A stretch of 64,000 nt of DNA, from NCBI RefSeq assembly GCF_009909145.1, contig NZ_JAAAPJ010000026.1:50658-114657 (forward strand). The letters run 5' to 3'. The stretch is from Corallococcus silvisoli (GTDB lineage: Bacteria > Myxococcota > Myxococcia > Myxococcales > Myxococcaceae). The position numbers and the translations under genes were made by a program. The notes under the pieces were generated by a model. That model made no database searches and had not been told where the DNA came from. It saw only the letters and a program-made list of their open reading frames with translations. How positions within the stretch are numbered: the stretch's first letter is position 1; every line of letters starts with the position of its first letter. Shown here in pieces: positions 31,470 to 40,877 of this stretch.

Positions 31470-32759
31470 ATGAAGCTGACCCGCCTGCACGTGCACCACT
31501 ACCGCGGGCTCGCGCCGGATACGGTGCTGACGTTCGGTCCCGCGCTCAACGTGGTGGTGGGCGCGACGGGCAGCGGCCGCACGACGCTGCTGGAGCTGGT
31601 GTCGGCGGTGGTGTGCTCGGACTTCTCCGGGCTGCTGCGCGAGCCGTTCGCGCTGGACTACGCGCTGCGCTTCGACGCGTTGACGGTGGACGTGGCCGTG
31701 CGCAACGAGCCCCCCGCGGCGCTGCCGGCGACGGCGGGCGAGGGCGGGCCCGGAGACGCGCTGGCGCTGCCTCCCGGGGCGCTGGCGCATGGGCTGATGC
31801 CCTCCATCGTGGCGACGGTGCGGTGGGACGCGGCGGAGGACGCGCGGCTCGTCATGCGCGCCAGCGCCACGGGCTTCGCGTGCGAGGTGGCGGGCGCGGC
31901 GGGCTTCTCCAAGCGCATGCACTGGTCGGTGCTGGACCGGTCCGTGTGGACGCTGCTCTTCATGGCCGCGCAGTACCTGGAGCCGGGCGTGAAGGCGCGG
32001 CTGAAGGACCTGCTGCGGGAGACGTTCCTGCTGGCACCGCCGCGCTTCGACGAGGCGCTGGGCATGTTCGAGCGCATCGGCGCCATCCGCTACGCGATGG
32101 AGCAGCGAGGAGAGGAGCTGTTCCCGCTGGGCCTGATGGCGCTGCCCACGTGGATGCCCGGCTGGCTGAGAGATCAGGTGGAGCGCGAGCCCGTGCCTCC
32201 GGCGCTGTTGCTGCGGCACGATGCGCGGCCCCAGGGCTTCCTCGCGCGCTTCGTGGCGCTGGCGGGCTTCGCGTCCGGCACGCTCAGCGTGGACGTGACG
32301 GAGGGAGGGGCGCCGCTGTCGCAGGGGGGCCGGTTGGGCTTCAGCGGCTTCCGGTTCGCGTTCGTGCGCGCGGACGGCGGCCCGGTGACGCAGGAGCAGC
32401 TGGGCTACGGCCAGAAGCGGCTGTTGTCCTTCCTCTACTACCTGGATGTGCACGCGGCGTTCGTCATCGCGGACGAGCTGGCGGACGGGCTGCACGCGGA
32501 CCTGGTGGGCGCGTGCGTGGGGGACCTGGGCGGACGGCAGGCCTTCGTCACCAGCCAGAGCCCGCTGCTGTTCGAGCACCTGGTATTCCCCAGCGCGGAG
32601 GCGCTGCGCACGTCGTTGATCCGCTGCGAGGTCCGCGCGGGCCCGGGCGGCTGGCGTTGGACCCAGCCGACCCCGGAGGAGGCCGCGCGGTGCTTCGCTG
32701 CCTACCGTTCGGGCTCCCTGCCGCTGGGCGCGGCGCTGCGCGCCCAGGGCTTCGGGTGA
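31470..32759 (+). CDS. AAA/RecF-like ATPase with an altered Walker A (Arg for Lys)
   Basis: The protein has 429 residues from ATG 31470, preceded by CCGGAGG. The N-terminus (MKLTRLHVHHYRGLAP) and the P-loop at residues 31-38 (GATGSGRT) follow the RecF/SMC/OLD pattern. The residue after the last Gly is Arg37 where Lys is nearly invariant. Near residue 310 a Q-x-x-L-G-Y-G-Q-K-R-L-L-S-F-L segment resembles the ABC signature, followed by AAFVIADELADGLHADL (Walker B/D-loop-like). C-terminal features are not recognised. It is probably a DNA-related ATPase, but the Arg substitution makes ATP hydrolysis uncertain. It follows the amidotransferase in a likely operon. Confidence 0.75.
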   Translation: MKLTRLHVHHYRGLAPDTVLTFGPALNVVVGATGSGRTTLLELVSAVVCSDFSGLLREPFALDYALRFDALTVDVAVRNEPPAALPATAGEGGPGDALALPPGALAHGLMPSIVATVRWDAAEDARLVMRASATGFACEVAGAAGFSKRMHWSVLDRSVWTLLFMAAQYLEPGVKARLKDLLRETFLLAPPRFDEALGMFERIGAIRYAMEQRGEELFPLGLMALPTWMPGWLRDQVEREPVPPALLLRHDARPQGFLARFVALAGFASGTLSVDVTEGGAPLSQGGRLGFSGFRFAFVRADGGPVTQEQLGYGQKRLLSFLYYLDVHAAFVIADELADGLHADLVGACVGDLGGRQAFVTSQSPLLFEHLVFPSAEALRTSLIRCEVRAGPGGWRWTQPTPEEAARCFAAYRSGSLPLGAALRAQGFG

Positions 32760-32762
32760 GCC

Positions 32763-34118
32763 TCAGGGGCCCGTCCGCGTCTTGAAGAGGAAGACGTCCT
32801 CGAGGCCTCGCGAGGTGTAGTCGGCGTCGAAGTGGACGGTGCCCGTGAAGGAGCCCAGCGCCACGAACTCCCCCTGCTTGTTCACCGCCAGGTCCGTGAA
32901 GGACGGGCGCTGGGTCGCGTCGTAGCGGCGCAGCCAGTGCTGCTGCCCCTGGAGGCGCTCGAGCCTCGCGACGAAGAGCTTGTGGCCAGAGGGGCCCGGC
33001 GAGGTGGAGTGGCCTCCCACGACCACGCTGTCATCCTCGCCCATGGCGACCGCGCTGACGACCTGTTCGAAGCTCTGGCCCCAACGCTCCTCGCCAGCGC
33101 GGGTCCAGGCGACGAGGAAGCCCCCGTTGCCCGAGGAGGGGTTCGGGACGGTCCGCCCCGCGAACGTGAAGGGGTTGTTGAACTGTCCCCCGGCCACCAC
33201 GCGGTTGCCGTGCACCGCCACGTCGAGCACGCCGCCGGACGCGCCGTTCAAGGTCCGCTGCCACGCCACGGTCCCCGAGGAGGTCACCTTCCAGAGCTCC
33301 GGGTCGGGGTACCAGTGGCCCGCGAGGTAGAGCGCGTCCTCCTCGTCCACCGCGACGCTGGTGCCGCTGCTCAGGTCCCACATCTCCATGACGCTCCATT
33401 GGGGCGCGCCCGCCGCGTTGAACTTCGCGAGGAAGGCGACCTGCGCGTCCACGGAGGGCGTGATGGGCCCCTGGCCGAAGTCCACCGTGCGGTAGGCATT
33501 GCCCACCATCGCGATGGCGTCCTGCGAGTCGGTCACGAGGCTCCGAGGCCCCAGGTTGCCCGTGAAGTGCCGGGCCCACTGGAACTGCCCCGTCTTGCGC
33601 AGCTTCAGGAGGAAGGCGCCCGGCGGCCGCACCCCCGCGCCCAGGTTGATGGGCTGGCTCGCGACCCCTCCGACGAGGACGTTCCGTTCCCGGTCCACGG
33701 TGAGCGCCGGCGCGCTGACCCGTGAAATCGGGTCACCGGGCTGGGGCGTGGCCTCGAAGGCGCGGGTCCACAGCAGCGCGCCCGCCGACGTGTACTTCGC
33801 CACCGCGAAGCCGTACCGGTTGGGGTCTCCGGAGCCGATGAGACCCCCGCCCAGGTCCACGCTGCCCTGGTATTCAAACAGCATGAGGATGTTGCCATCC
33901 CGGTCGAACGCCACCGAGGAGGCGCCATCCTGTCTGGCATTGCCCAGGTGCTTGAGCCAGGTGATGTCACCCCCCGCGAGCCCGGCCTGGAGCGCCGCGC
34001 CCTCTCGCGTGACGGATGGCGGCTCGGGGGTTTCCGGCGGGGCGCACCGGCTGAGCGTCACCACCGCCACGACAGCCCAGAGGAACCGCCAACCCGTCGC
34101 CATTCGTGTCCAACCCAT
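32763..34118 (-). CDS. Putative lipoprotein with beta-propeller repeats
   Basis: The protein has 451 residues from ATG 34118. The N-terminus is a signal ending in Cys (VVTLSRC, about residues 18-24), so it may be lipid-anchored. The body repeats short units with G-x-x-x-W-x-R/x-F and D-x-x-G-N-I/V-L patterns (VAFDRDGNILMLFEYQGSVDLG, LTVDRERNVLVGGVASQPINLG, VAVDEEDALYLAGHWYPDPEL), which fit SBBP-type or YVTN-like beta-propellers of surface proteins. No catalytic motif. Function unknown. Converges on the ATPase gene with three bases between stops. Confidence 0.75.
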   Translation of the reverse strand: MGWTRMATGWRFLWAVVAVVTLSRCAPPETPEPPSVTREGAALQAGLAGGDITWLKHLGNARQDGASSVAFDRDGNILMLFEYQGSVDLGGGLIGSGDPNRYGFAVAKYTSAGALLWTRAFEATPQPGDPISRVSAPALTVDRERNVLVGGVASQPINLGAGVRPPGAFLLKLRKTGQFQWARHFTGNLGPRSLVTDSQDAIAMVGNAYRTVDFGQGPITPSVDAQVAFLAKFNAAGAPQWSVMEMWDLSSGTSVAVDEEDALYLAGHWYPDPELWKVTSSGTVAWQRTLNGASGGVLDVAVHGNRVVAGGQFNNPFTFAGRTVPNPSSGNGGFLVAWTRAGEERWGQSFEQVVSAVAMGEDDSVVVGGHSTSPGPSGHKLFVARLERLQGQQHWLRRYDATQRPSFTDLAVNKQGEFVALGSFTGTVHFDADYTSRGLEDVFLFKTRTGP

Positions 34119-34237
34119 GTGCACCCCCGCTGTCCACGAAGGCAGACAGCCAGGGCGAGTTAGGGACGACGCGGGGCCGGGGCCACTGCCCCGGAGGGCA
34201 GTCTGGGTTTGAGGATTGGACAGTCTTCCGGGGGCGC

Positions 34238-35257
34238 TCAGCCGCCGGAGAGCAGCTCCGTGCTGAACGAGAACCCGCCCAGCAGGTAGGGCATGGCGCT
34301 CGTGCGGTTCTCATGGTTGAGGTACCAGCCCGCGATGAGCAGCACGGTCGGCTTGGTCATCACGCCGCCCGGGTGGGTGTCAAAGGCATACGCGACGAGC
34401 GGGCCCACGCGCATGTGCTTGTTGGTGGGCAGGCGCTGGCCGGGCAGCGGCTCCACCGCGTTGGCGTTGTCGTTGTAGCGTGGCCACACCGCGGAGAACC
34501 TGGCGCCCAGCGTCCACTTCCCGGCCAGCCACAGCAGATCCGTGTCATTGGCGAGCACCCAGCCCTTGCCGGGCACCAGCGTGTCCAGCGTCGGCTCATA
34601 GAAGGTGCTGCGCGGGCCGCCGTCGTGCAGGTCCACGTTCCAGTACTCGATGGCCAGCTTGGTGCGCAGCGCCACCGACTTCACCTTCGCCTGGAGCATG
34701 GGCTCCAGGAAGAAGTGGTGTCCGGAGGTGCCGTAGGCCGCGTCCTTGGTCACATCGCGCACGTCATCGGCGTAGTTCTGGAAGGAGTCCGGGTAGGACT
34801 GGACGCTGCCGAAGGTGCCGAAGTACTGGACGTATTCGTAGCCGGCGCGGAGGTTGAACACCGCCAGGGGCTGGAGCTCCACCACGGGGCCCAGCTTGAA
34901 GAAGGCCGGGCTCACCTTCAGGCTCGCGGCGGCGCTGGCGTACGTGTCGCGCAAGAGCAGCGAGGGGCTGTCGAACAGCCGCTTCTGGTACACGAGCCGG
35001 TTCTGCGACTCGAGCCCCAGCGGGTTGTAGCGAATCACGTTGAGCGTGGTGAAGAAGACGCGGCGCTCCGGCATCGGTGGCAGCACCGGGGGCGGCACGT
35101 TCTGCTGCACGTTCTCTTGAGGGGGCGCTTCGGGTTGTTGCGCGGCCGCGGGCGTGCCCAGCCCCAGCAGCGCGAGCATCGCGGCGCGAGGAAGCCACTT
35201 CGACGAGGCAGGGGGGCGGACAGACGTCGGGCGCTGCGGGAACACGTTCGCGGGCAT
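34238..35257 (-). CDS. Predicted outer-membrane beta-barrel-like protein, unknown function
   Basis: The protein has 339 residues with a cleavable signal (hydrophobic segment about residues 25-38 ending AAAQ). The rest is rich in alternating aromatic and polar residues and ends in LLSGG, with many amphipathic strands (VYQKRLFDSPSLLLRDTYASAAASLK, LGARFSAVWPRYND). This is what an outer-membrane barrel or surface protein looks like, but I do not recognise a family. It lies between a propeller lipoprotein and a porin, all on the minus strand. Confidence 0.65.
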   Translation of the reverse strand: MPANVFPQRPTSVRPPASSKWLPRAAMLALLGLGTPAAAQQPEAPPQENVQQNVPPPVLPPMPERRVFFTTLNVIRYNPLGLESQNRLVYQKRLFDSPSLLLRDTYASAAASLKVSPAFFKLGPVVELQPLAVFNLRAGYEYVQYFGTFGSVQSYPDSFQNYADDVRDVTKDAAYGTSGHHFFLEPMLQAKVKSVALRTKLAIEYWNVDLHDGGPRSTFYEPTLDTLVPGKGWVLANDTDLLWLAGKWTLGARFSAVWPRYNDNANAVEPLPGQRLPTNKHMRVGPLVAYAFDTHPGGVMTKPTVLLIAGWYLNHENRTSAMPYLLGGFSFSTELLSGG

Positions 35258-35418
35258 GCGTCCTCTTCTGCGGGAGTCCGCGACAGGCGGCCCTTGGGAA
35301 GGGCGACCCGTCGCGGGCAGCGGGAGCGTCGTGCACCGGGTGTCCCCGCTTCAAGACGCACCAGGACGAAGCCGGGTGACGTGGAGCGTCAAGCAGCCTG
35401 TGTTTCAGGTGGCGTGTT

Positions 35419-36708
35419 TCAGAACGTGAGCTGGAAGCGGGACAACACGACGTTCTCGGGCTTGCGGTCGCCTCCGTTGGGGGCACCGCCCTGGTAGTTC
35501 GTGCGGTGGTAGTTCACCGCGAAGCGCACGCGCCGGTTGAAGGCGAAGGTGGTGGCGACGCCGAAGCCCTTCGCCGTGCGCACCGAGCGCGCGGGGTTCG
35601 CGAAGCGGGGGAAGGCGGCCTCGTCCAGGTCCAGCGCGTGGTAGCGCGCCGCCACCTCCAGCGCGCCGCCCTGGCCCGTCTTCGGATCAAAGGGCTTCGT
35701 TGGCCTCGCGCCCTCGAACGAGGCCCTCCCCCCGAAGACCCACGACGCGGACGCCTGCCACGCGTGGTTCCGCAGCCGGGCGCGCGCGTCCGCCACCTGC
35801 ACGTCCTGTGTCGAGCGCACGTACTCCGCGAGAACACCCAGCGAGCCCCAGTAGAAGTAGCCCTGGGGCGACACCCGCAGGTGCTGGCCGTGCGCGACCA
35901 CGGTCTCGCCCGTGTCCGCGTTGCTCAGGTAGCTGAAGATGACCTCCTGGCCCGTGCTGCGCTGGGGCACGAGGCCGGTGTTGGTGGCCGAGCCGAATTG
36001 CAGCCCGCGCGTCACCGCGAAGCCCAGGCCCAGCCCCTGGAGGAACGAGGGCTCGTGACCCTTGAAGGGCAGGGCGAAGACGCGGGCGACCAGGTCGAAG
36101 CTGTCGTCCCCGTTGAAGTCGGTGCTGGTGCCATCTGGATCGCCGTTGACCACCGCCAGCGAGTACTGCCACCGGCCCCCCTGGCCCTCGCCGTGGAGCT
36201 CCAGGCCCTCGTCGCGATTGGGGACCAGGTCCACCGTGAGCGAGCGTTCGATGAAGGGGTTGTCCATGTCCGACTGGAGCAGCTCCAGCCCGAACGGCGT
36301 CTTGAAGCGCCCGGCCCGCAGGCGGATCCACTCGCCCGGCCGGAAGTCGATCCACGCATCCTGGATGAGCGGCTGTCCGTTGCCGAAGTCGGGCATGAAG
36401 CGGAAGTCGATGAAGCCGAAGAGCGTCCCGTCCAGGATGGGGCGCACGCGCCTCATGACGAACGTGTTGGTGCCGGTGCGGTCCGTGTCGTCGAAGTAGA
36501 AGCGCCCGTCGCCCTGGAGCTGTCCGCGCGGCTTGAGCACGAAAGCCTTGTCCGCCGACGACAGCGAGAAGCCGTCCTCCGAGGTCTGGACGACCGGGGG
36601 ATCCACGGCCCTGGGGGGCTCGGCGGCCTGGGACTGGGCGTGCGCCAGGGGCGCGCCGAACAGCAGCCCCGTGGCGGCGAGGAGGACTGGACCGTGGAGG
36701 ACGGACAC
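35419..36708 (-). CDS. Phosphate-selective porin OprP/OprO-like outer-membrane protein
   Basis: The protein has 429 residues. GTG 36708 follows CGAGG and opens a signal peptide (VSVLHGPVLLAATGLLFGAPLAHA). After a short linker the sequence is barrel-like with the conserved OprP/OprO core: LKPRGQLQGDGRFYFDD, RRVRPILDGTLFGFIDFRFMPDFG, DAWIDFRPGEWIRLRAGRFKTPFGLE and ending with a C-terminal strand in Phe (LSRFQLTF). It is most likely a passive anion or phosphate porin, although the specificity is unverified. An upstream reading to 36786 exists but lacks a good start. Confidence 0.82.
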   Translation of the reverse strand: MSVLHGPVLLAATGLLFGAPLAHAQSQAAEPPRAVDPPVVQTSEDGFSLSSADKAFVLKPRGQLQGDGRFYFDDTDRTGTNTFVMRRVRPILDGTLFGFIDFRFMPDFGNGQPLIQDAWIDFRPGEWIRLRAGRFKTPFGLELLQSDMDNPFIERSLTVDLVPNRDEGLELHGEGQGGRWQYSLAVVNGDPDGTSTDFNGDDSFDLVARVFALPFKGHEPSFLQGLGLGFAVTRGLQFGSATNTGLVPQRSTGQEVIFSYLSNADTGETVVAHGQHLRVSPQGYFYWGSLGVLAEYVRSTQDVQVADARARLRNHAWQASASWVFGGRASFEGARPTKPFDPKTGQGGALEVAARYHALDLDEAAFPRFANPARSVRTAKGFGVATTFAFNRRVRFAVNYHRTNYQGGAPNGGDRKPENVVLSRFQLTF

Positions 36709-36872
36709 GCGGGACCTCGGAGAAGCGGGGCGCCAGGGGGGGAGCCCCCCGTTCCAGGCGGACCGGGACTGGGCGCGGACCGGCACGTTCCGCGCGTGAA
36801 TGTCGTGCTGTCAAGGAGCCCGGGGAAGACCTGTTGTCGCCTTCACTTGCGGGAGCCGGGAAGGTCTGGTTC

Positions 36873-37838
36873 ATGCTTGGTGGCATGTCCGTGACCAAGC
36901 CCCGCGCCGCCTCCATGTACGTCGACCTCGATCGCGACGCGTGGCGCGAGCTTCGGGCCTCCACGCCGTTGACGTTGACGGCGGAGGAGGTGGAGAAGCT
37001 GCGCGGCCTGGGCGAGCGGCTGGACATCGACGAGGTGGTGGACGTCTACCTGCCGCTGTCGCGTCTCTTGCACCTGCAGGTGGCGTCGGCGCAGTCGCTG
37101 TGGGCGGCGCAGCAGGCGTTCCTGGGGTATTCGGTGCGCAAGGTGCCGTTCATCATCGCCATCGCGGGCAGCGTGGCGGTGGGCAAGAGCACGACGGCGC
37201 GCATCCTCCAGGCGCTCCTGGCGCGTTGGCCGGATCATCCGCGCGTGGCGCTGGTGACGACGGACGGGTTCCTGTTCCCCAACCGGGTGCTCGCCGAGCG
37301 CGGCATCATGAACCGCAAGGGCTTCCCGGAGAGCTATGACCGGCGCGGGCTGGTGCGCTTCCTGGCGGAGCTGAAGGCGGGGCGCGAGGTGGTGACGGCG
37401 CCGGTGTACTCGCACCTCGTCTACGACATCGTGGAGGGGGAGCCGCAGTCCATCCGGCAGCCGGACATCCTCATCCTGGAGGGGCTGAACGTCCTTCAGA
37501 CGGGGCCGGTGGAGGGCGGGCGGCTGCCGCAGACGTTCCTGTCGGACTTCTTCGACTTCTCCATCTACGTGGACGCGAACGAGACGGACATCCGCCACTG
37601 GTACGTGGAGCGCTTCCTGCATTTGTGGGAGACGGCGTTCCGCGACGAGCGGTCCTTCTTCCGGCGCTTCTCCGAGCTGACGCGGGAGCAGGCGGTGGCG
37701 CGGGCCGCGTCGGTGTGGGCGGAGATCAACGGGCCCAACCTGGCGGAGAACATCGCGCCCACGCGTTCGCGCGCGCGGCTCATCCTGGTGAAGGGCAGCG
37801 ACCACAAGGTTCGCCGCGTGCGGATGCGCAAGCTGTAG
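36873..37838 (+). CDS. coaA: Type I pantothenate kinase (CoaA)
   Basis: The protein has 321 residues from ATG 36873, eight bases after GGGAAGG; ATG 36885 is the alternative. It phosphorylates pantothenate, the first committed step of CoA synthesis, in the cytoplasm. The P-loop reads IAIAGSVAVGKSTTARILQALL, the family-specific TTDGFLFPNRVLAERG and MNRKGFPESYD follow, and the C-terminal segments YVDANETDIRHWYVERFL and GPNLAENIAPTRSRARLIL are characteristic of bacterial CoaA. Cysteine synthase follows 16 bases downstream. Confidence 0.95.
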   Translation: MLGGMSVTKPRAASMYVDLDRDAWRELRASTPLTLTAEEVEKLRGLGERLDIDEVVDVYLPLSRLLHLQVASAQSLWAAQQAFLGYSVRKVPFIIAIAGSVAVGKSTTARILQALLARWPDHPRVALVTTDGFLFPNRVLAERGIMNRKGFPESYDRRGLVRFLAELKAGREVVTAPVYSHLVYDIVEGEPQSIRQPDILILEGLNVLQTGPVEGGRLPQTFLSDFFDFSIYVDANETDIRHWYVERFLHLWETAFRDERSFFRRFSELTREQAVARAASVWAEINGPNLAENIAPTRSRARLILVKGSDHKVRRVRMRKL

Positions 37839-37854
37839 GCGGCTTCAGGGAGGG

Positions 37855-38847
37855 ATGGACATGGCGCCACGATTGGGTTCGCTCTGGGATGCGGTGGGGA
37901 ACACGCCGCTGTTGCGCATTGGGTCGCTCAGCCGGCGGACGGGCTGCGACATCGTCGCCAAGGCGGAGTTCATGAACCCGGGCGGCAGCATCAAGGACCG
38001 CGCCGCGAAGGGGATGATCCTCCGCGCGGAGGCCACGGGGCAGCTGAAGCCCGGTGGGACGATTGTCGAAGGCACGGCGGGCAACACCGGCATCGGCCTG
38101 GGGCTGCTGGGGCGTGAGCGGGGCTACCGCGTGGTGGTGACGATGCCGGACAACCAGGCGCGCGAGAAGTACGAGTACCTGGAGGCGATGGGCGTGGAGG
38201 TGCGGCGCGTGCCGGCGGTGCCCTTCTCCAATCCAATGCACTTCTTCCATCAGGCGCGGGTGCTGGCGGAGGAGCACGGCTGGGCGTGGATGAACCAGTT
38301 CGAGAACACGGCCAACGGTGACTACCACTACGAGACGACGGGGCCGGAGATCTGGGAGCAGGCGGAGGGCAGGGTGGACGTGCTGGTGGCGTCGGTGGGC
38401 AGCGGCGGCACGCTGTCCGGGACGAGCCGTTACCTGAAGGAGAAGAACCCGGCGCTGCGCGTGGTGTTGGTGGATCCGCCGGGGTCGGGGCTCTACAGCC
38501 AGGTGCGCACGGGGAAGATGGAGACGACGGGCAGCTCCATCACGGAGGGCATCGGCATCATGCGGCTGACGGAGAACTTCCGGCAGGCGCGCGTGGACGA
38601 GGCGATGCGCCTGGAGGACCAGGACATGCTGGAGATGCTCTACCACCTGGCGCGCGAGGACGCGCTGGTGGTGGGCACCTCCGCGGCCATCAACGTGCGC
38701 GCGGCCTGGGAGATCGCTCGCGGGCACCAGGGACAGGGGCTTCGCATCGTCACGTTCCTGTGCGACCACGGCAGTCGCTATGCCTCCAAGGTGTTCAACC
38801 CGGAGTTCCTCGCGTCCAAGCAGCTCACGGTGAAGCCGCTGCCGTGA
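37855..38847 (+). CDS. cysK: Cysteine synthase A (O-acetylserine sulfhydrylase)
   Basis: The protein has 330 residues. It is a fold-type II PLP enzyme: K47 in NPGGSIKDRA is the Schiff-base lysine, and the phosphate-binding and substrate loops are GTAGNTGIGLGLLG and VGSGGTLSGTSRYL. The SGTSRYL-type loop and PDNQAREK segment fit cysteine synthase or the closely related cystathionine beta-synthase group; the lack of CBS domains favours CysK. It forms cysteine from O-acetylserine and sulfide. It starts 16 bases after coaA, so the two are probably one transcript. Confidence 0.88.
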   Translation: MDMAPRLGSLWDAVGNTPLLRIGSLSRRTGCDIVAKAEFMNPGGSIKDRAAKGMILRAEATGQLKPGGTIVEGTAGNTGIGLGLLGRERGYRVVVTMPDNQAREKYEYLEAMGVEVRRVPAVPFSNPMHFFHQARVLAEEHGWAWMNQFENTANGDYHYETTGPEIWEQAEGRVDVLVASVGSGGTLSGTSRYLKEKNPALRVVLVDPPGSGLYSQVRTGKMETTGSSITEGIGIMRLTENFRQARVDEAMRLEDQDMLEMLYHLAREDALVVGTSAAINVRAAWEIARGHQGQGLRIVTFLCDHGSRYASKVFNPEFLASKQLTVKPLP

Positions 38848-38886
38848 GTTAGGATGCGCGGCTCCTTCTTTCTTCGTGGAGCTTCG

Positions 38887-39507
38887 ATGGTGCGCACCCG
38901 GCTCGTAGGTCTCCTGGCGTTGTTGTTCGTCGCGGTGCCCACGGTGGCGGGAGCCCAGGACACTCCCGCCGTGGCGGCTTCGGGCGACGAGGTGACGCAT
39001 CAGGCGCTGCGCGCCATCAAGCAGGACATGGAGGACGCGCTCAACAGGCAGGACCTGGATCAGCTCCTGTCTCACCTGCACCCGGACGTCGTGTTCACCA
39101 CCATGAACAACGACGTGCGCGTGGGGAAGGCCGCCATCCGCGCGTACTACGAGGAGATGCTGGGCGGTCCGCACAGCGTCGTGAAGAAGGTGACGGCGAA
39201 GTTCGACGTGGATGCGCTCACGCGCCTGTATGGCGATACGGGCGTCGCCTATGGCTCGTCGCGGGACCACTACCAGCTGAGTGATGGCACCGACCTCGTC
39301 GTCCACGGGCGGTGGACCTGCACGCTGGTGAAGGAGGGCGACCAGTGGCTCATCGCCGCGTTCCACTATTCCACCAACGTGTTCGACAACGCCCTGCTCA
39401 CGAAGGTGAAGACCGCCGCCCTGAGCTTTGGTGTCCTGGCCGCCGTCATCGCCCTCGTGGCCGGTTTCTTCATCGGGCGCCGGGGACGCCGACCGGCGAC
39501 GGCTTGA
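38887..39507 (+). CDS. Exported SnoaL/NTF2-like protein with C-terminal membrane anchor
   Basis: The protein has 206 residues from ATG 38887, preceded by GGAG. Signal peptide residues 1-24 end in AGA. The central part, about 35-165, has the SnoaL/DUF4440 signature of a cone-shaped NTF2-like fold (MEDALNRQDLDQLLSHLHPDVVFTTMNNDVRVGKAAIRAYYEEML and VHGRWTCTLVKEGDQWLIAAFHYSTNVFDN). A final hydrophobic segment (LSFGVLAAVIALVAGFFIG) is followed by an Arg tail. It is likely a membrane-tethered periplasmic binding or scaffold protein. Its last 38 bases overlap the stop end of the convergent DUF418 gene. Confidence 0.82.
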   Translation: MVRTRLVGLLALLFVAVPTVAGAQDTPAVAASGDEVTHQALRAIKQDMEDALNRQDLDQLLSHLHPDVVFTTMNNDVRVGKAAIRAYYEEMLGGPHSVVKKVTAKFDVDALTRLYGDTGVAYGSSRDHYQLSDGTDLVVHGRWTCTLVKEGDQWLIAAFHYSTNVFDNALLTKVKTAALSFGVLAAVIALVAGFFIGRRGRRPATA

Positions 39508-40777
39508 GCGAGTGGCGCATGGGCTGGCGCTGGCCGTAGGTGAGCGAGCGCCACAGCCACTCCGCCGGACCGAAGCGGAAGCGCGACAGCCACGCGTGGC
39601 TCAAGGGAATCTGGAGCGCGAACACCGCCAGCGCGAGCGCCATGCAACTGGAGGGGGGCAGCTTGCCGACGAGGCCCAGCCCCCAGCCGTCGTAGATGCA
39701 CAGGCTCACCACCGTCTGCATCAGGTAGTTCGTCAACGCCATGCGGCCCACGGGCGCCAGCACCTGCATCCGCTTGCGCCAGGGCTCCCTTTGGAAGAGC
39801 AGGGCGAAGACGGCGACGTAGGCCGCGGCCAGCCCCAGGAACCCCAGCTCGTGGATGGCGGACAGGATGACCATCCAGCCGTCCTTCGCCGGGTCCACCA
39901 GCCCCAGGATGCGCAGGCGCTGGACCCCCACCATGGCGCCATTGCCCAGCACGCCCAGCACCAATCCCCAGCCGAGCAGCTTCTTGTGCAAGGACCTGTG
40001 CCGCTCCAGGTCCTGGAGCAGCAGGTGCCGTCCCGCGAGCAGGCCCAGCAGGAAGCGGCCCAGGATGGTGGCCATCCAGAACAGCCGCTTGAACTGCGGC
40101 AGCATGAACGTGAGGAAGTGCGCGTTCGCCGCCTGGGTCGTCCAGAGCGAATCGCTGGAGAGCCCCACGAAGAGCTGCTCCCGGAGCCGGGCCTCCAGGT
40201 CGTCGGTGGCCTTCGCGGCCTCGGCGGCTGCCTGCGCGCCGTGCAGCAGGATGGGGCCGTAGTGCTGGAGCGCGGGGACCCCGAGCGGGACGGCCACCAA
40301 CAGGACACCCACCCACGTCAACAGCGTCCGGTCCGACCGTTGGCGGAAGAGCAGCAGCGCGAAGCCCAGCAGCGCATAGGTGGAGAGGACGTCCCCCACC
40401 CAGAGCGCGGTGAGGTGCGTCGCGCCAATGCCCAGCAGGACGAGCAGCCGCCGCGAATACACCGGAACGACGGAGGCCCCTCTTCGCTCCGCGCGCTGGA
40501 GCTGGATGGAGAAGCCCAGCCCGAAGAGGAAGGCGAAGAGCGTGACGAACTTCTGGTTCACGAAGAAGTGGTAGAGGGCGCTGACGACGGCCTCGAAGGG
40601 CGTCGCGGCCAGCGCCTGGGCCTGCTCGCGCGGCATGAGCACCCTGCCGCTGAACCAGGCGAAGCTGTTCGAGACGAAGACGCCGCACAGCGCGAAGCCG
40701 CGCAACACGTCCAGCAGGGGCAGCCGCTCGGACACGTCCACCGGGCTGGCGCTGGAGGAAGGAGTGGGGTCGGACAT
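39470..40777 (-). CDS. DUF418-family integral membrane protein
   Basis: The protein has 435 residues from ATG 40777. Eight to ten membrane segments are evident. The N-terminus SERLPLLDVLRGFALCGVFVSN with the D-x-L-R-G-F-A motif, and MALTNYLMQTVVSLCIYDGWGLGLVGKL in the C-terminal part, are diagnostic of the YeiB/DUF418 family, a distant relative of membrane acyltransferases (heparan N-acetyltransferase and OafA-like group). Function is unproven. The upstream gene on the strand is the PAP2-prenyl-synthase fusion, 100 bases away. Confidence 0.9.
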   Translation of the reverse strand: MSDPTPSSSASPVDVSERLPLLDVLRGFALCGVFVSNSFAWFSGRVLMPREQAQALAATPFEAVVSALYHFFVNQKFVTLFAFLFGLGFSIQLQRAERRGASVVPVYSRRLLVLLGIGATHLTALWVGDVLSTYALLGFALLLFRQRSDRTLLTWVGVLLVAVPLGVPALQHYGPILLHGAQAAAEAAKATDDLEARLREQLFVGLSSDSLWTTQAANAHFLTFMLPQFKRLFWMATILGRFLLGLLAGRHLLLQDLERHRSLHKKLLGWGLVLGVLGNGAMVGVQRLRILGLVDPAKDGWMVILSAIHELGFLGLAAAYVAVFALLFQREPWRKRMQVLAPVGRMALTNYLMQTVVSLCIYDGWGLGLVGKLPPSSCMALALAVFALQIPLSHAWLSRFRFGPAEWLWRSLTYGQRQPMRHSLKPSPVGVPGAR

Positions 40778-40877
40778 CGGGCCAGCAGATGCCTCCGTCC
40801 TGCTCGCGTCAATGCGTGTCCCAGGCCGTGCGTCCGGGCCACGCTCCAGGCGACTCCGCTTGACGCGCGGGGCCGCT

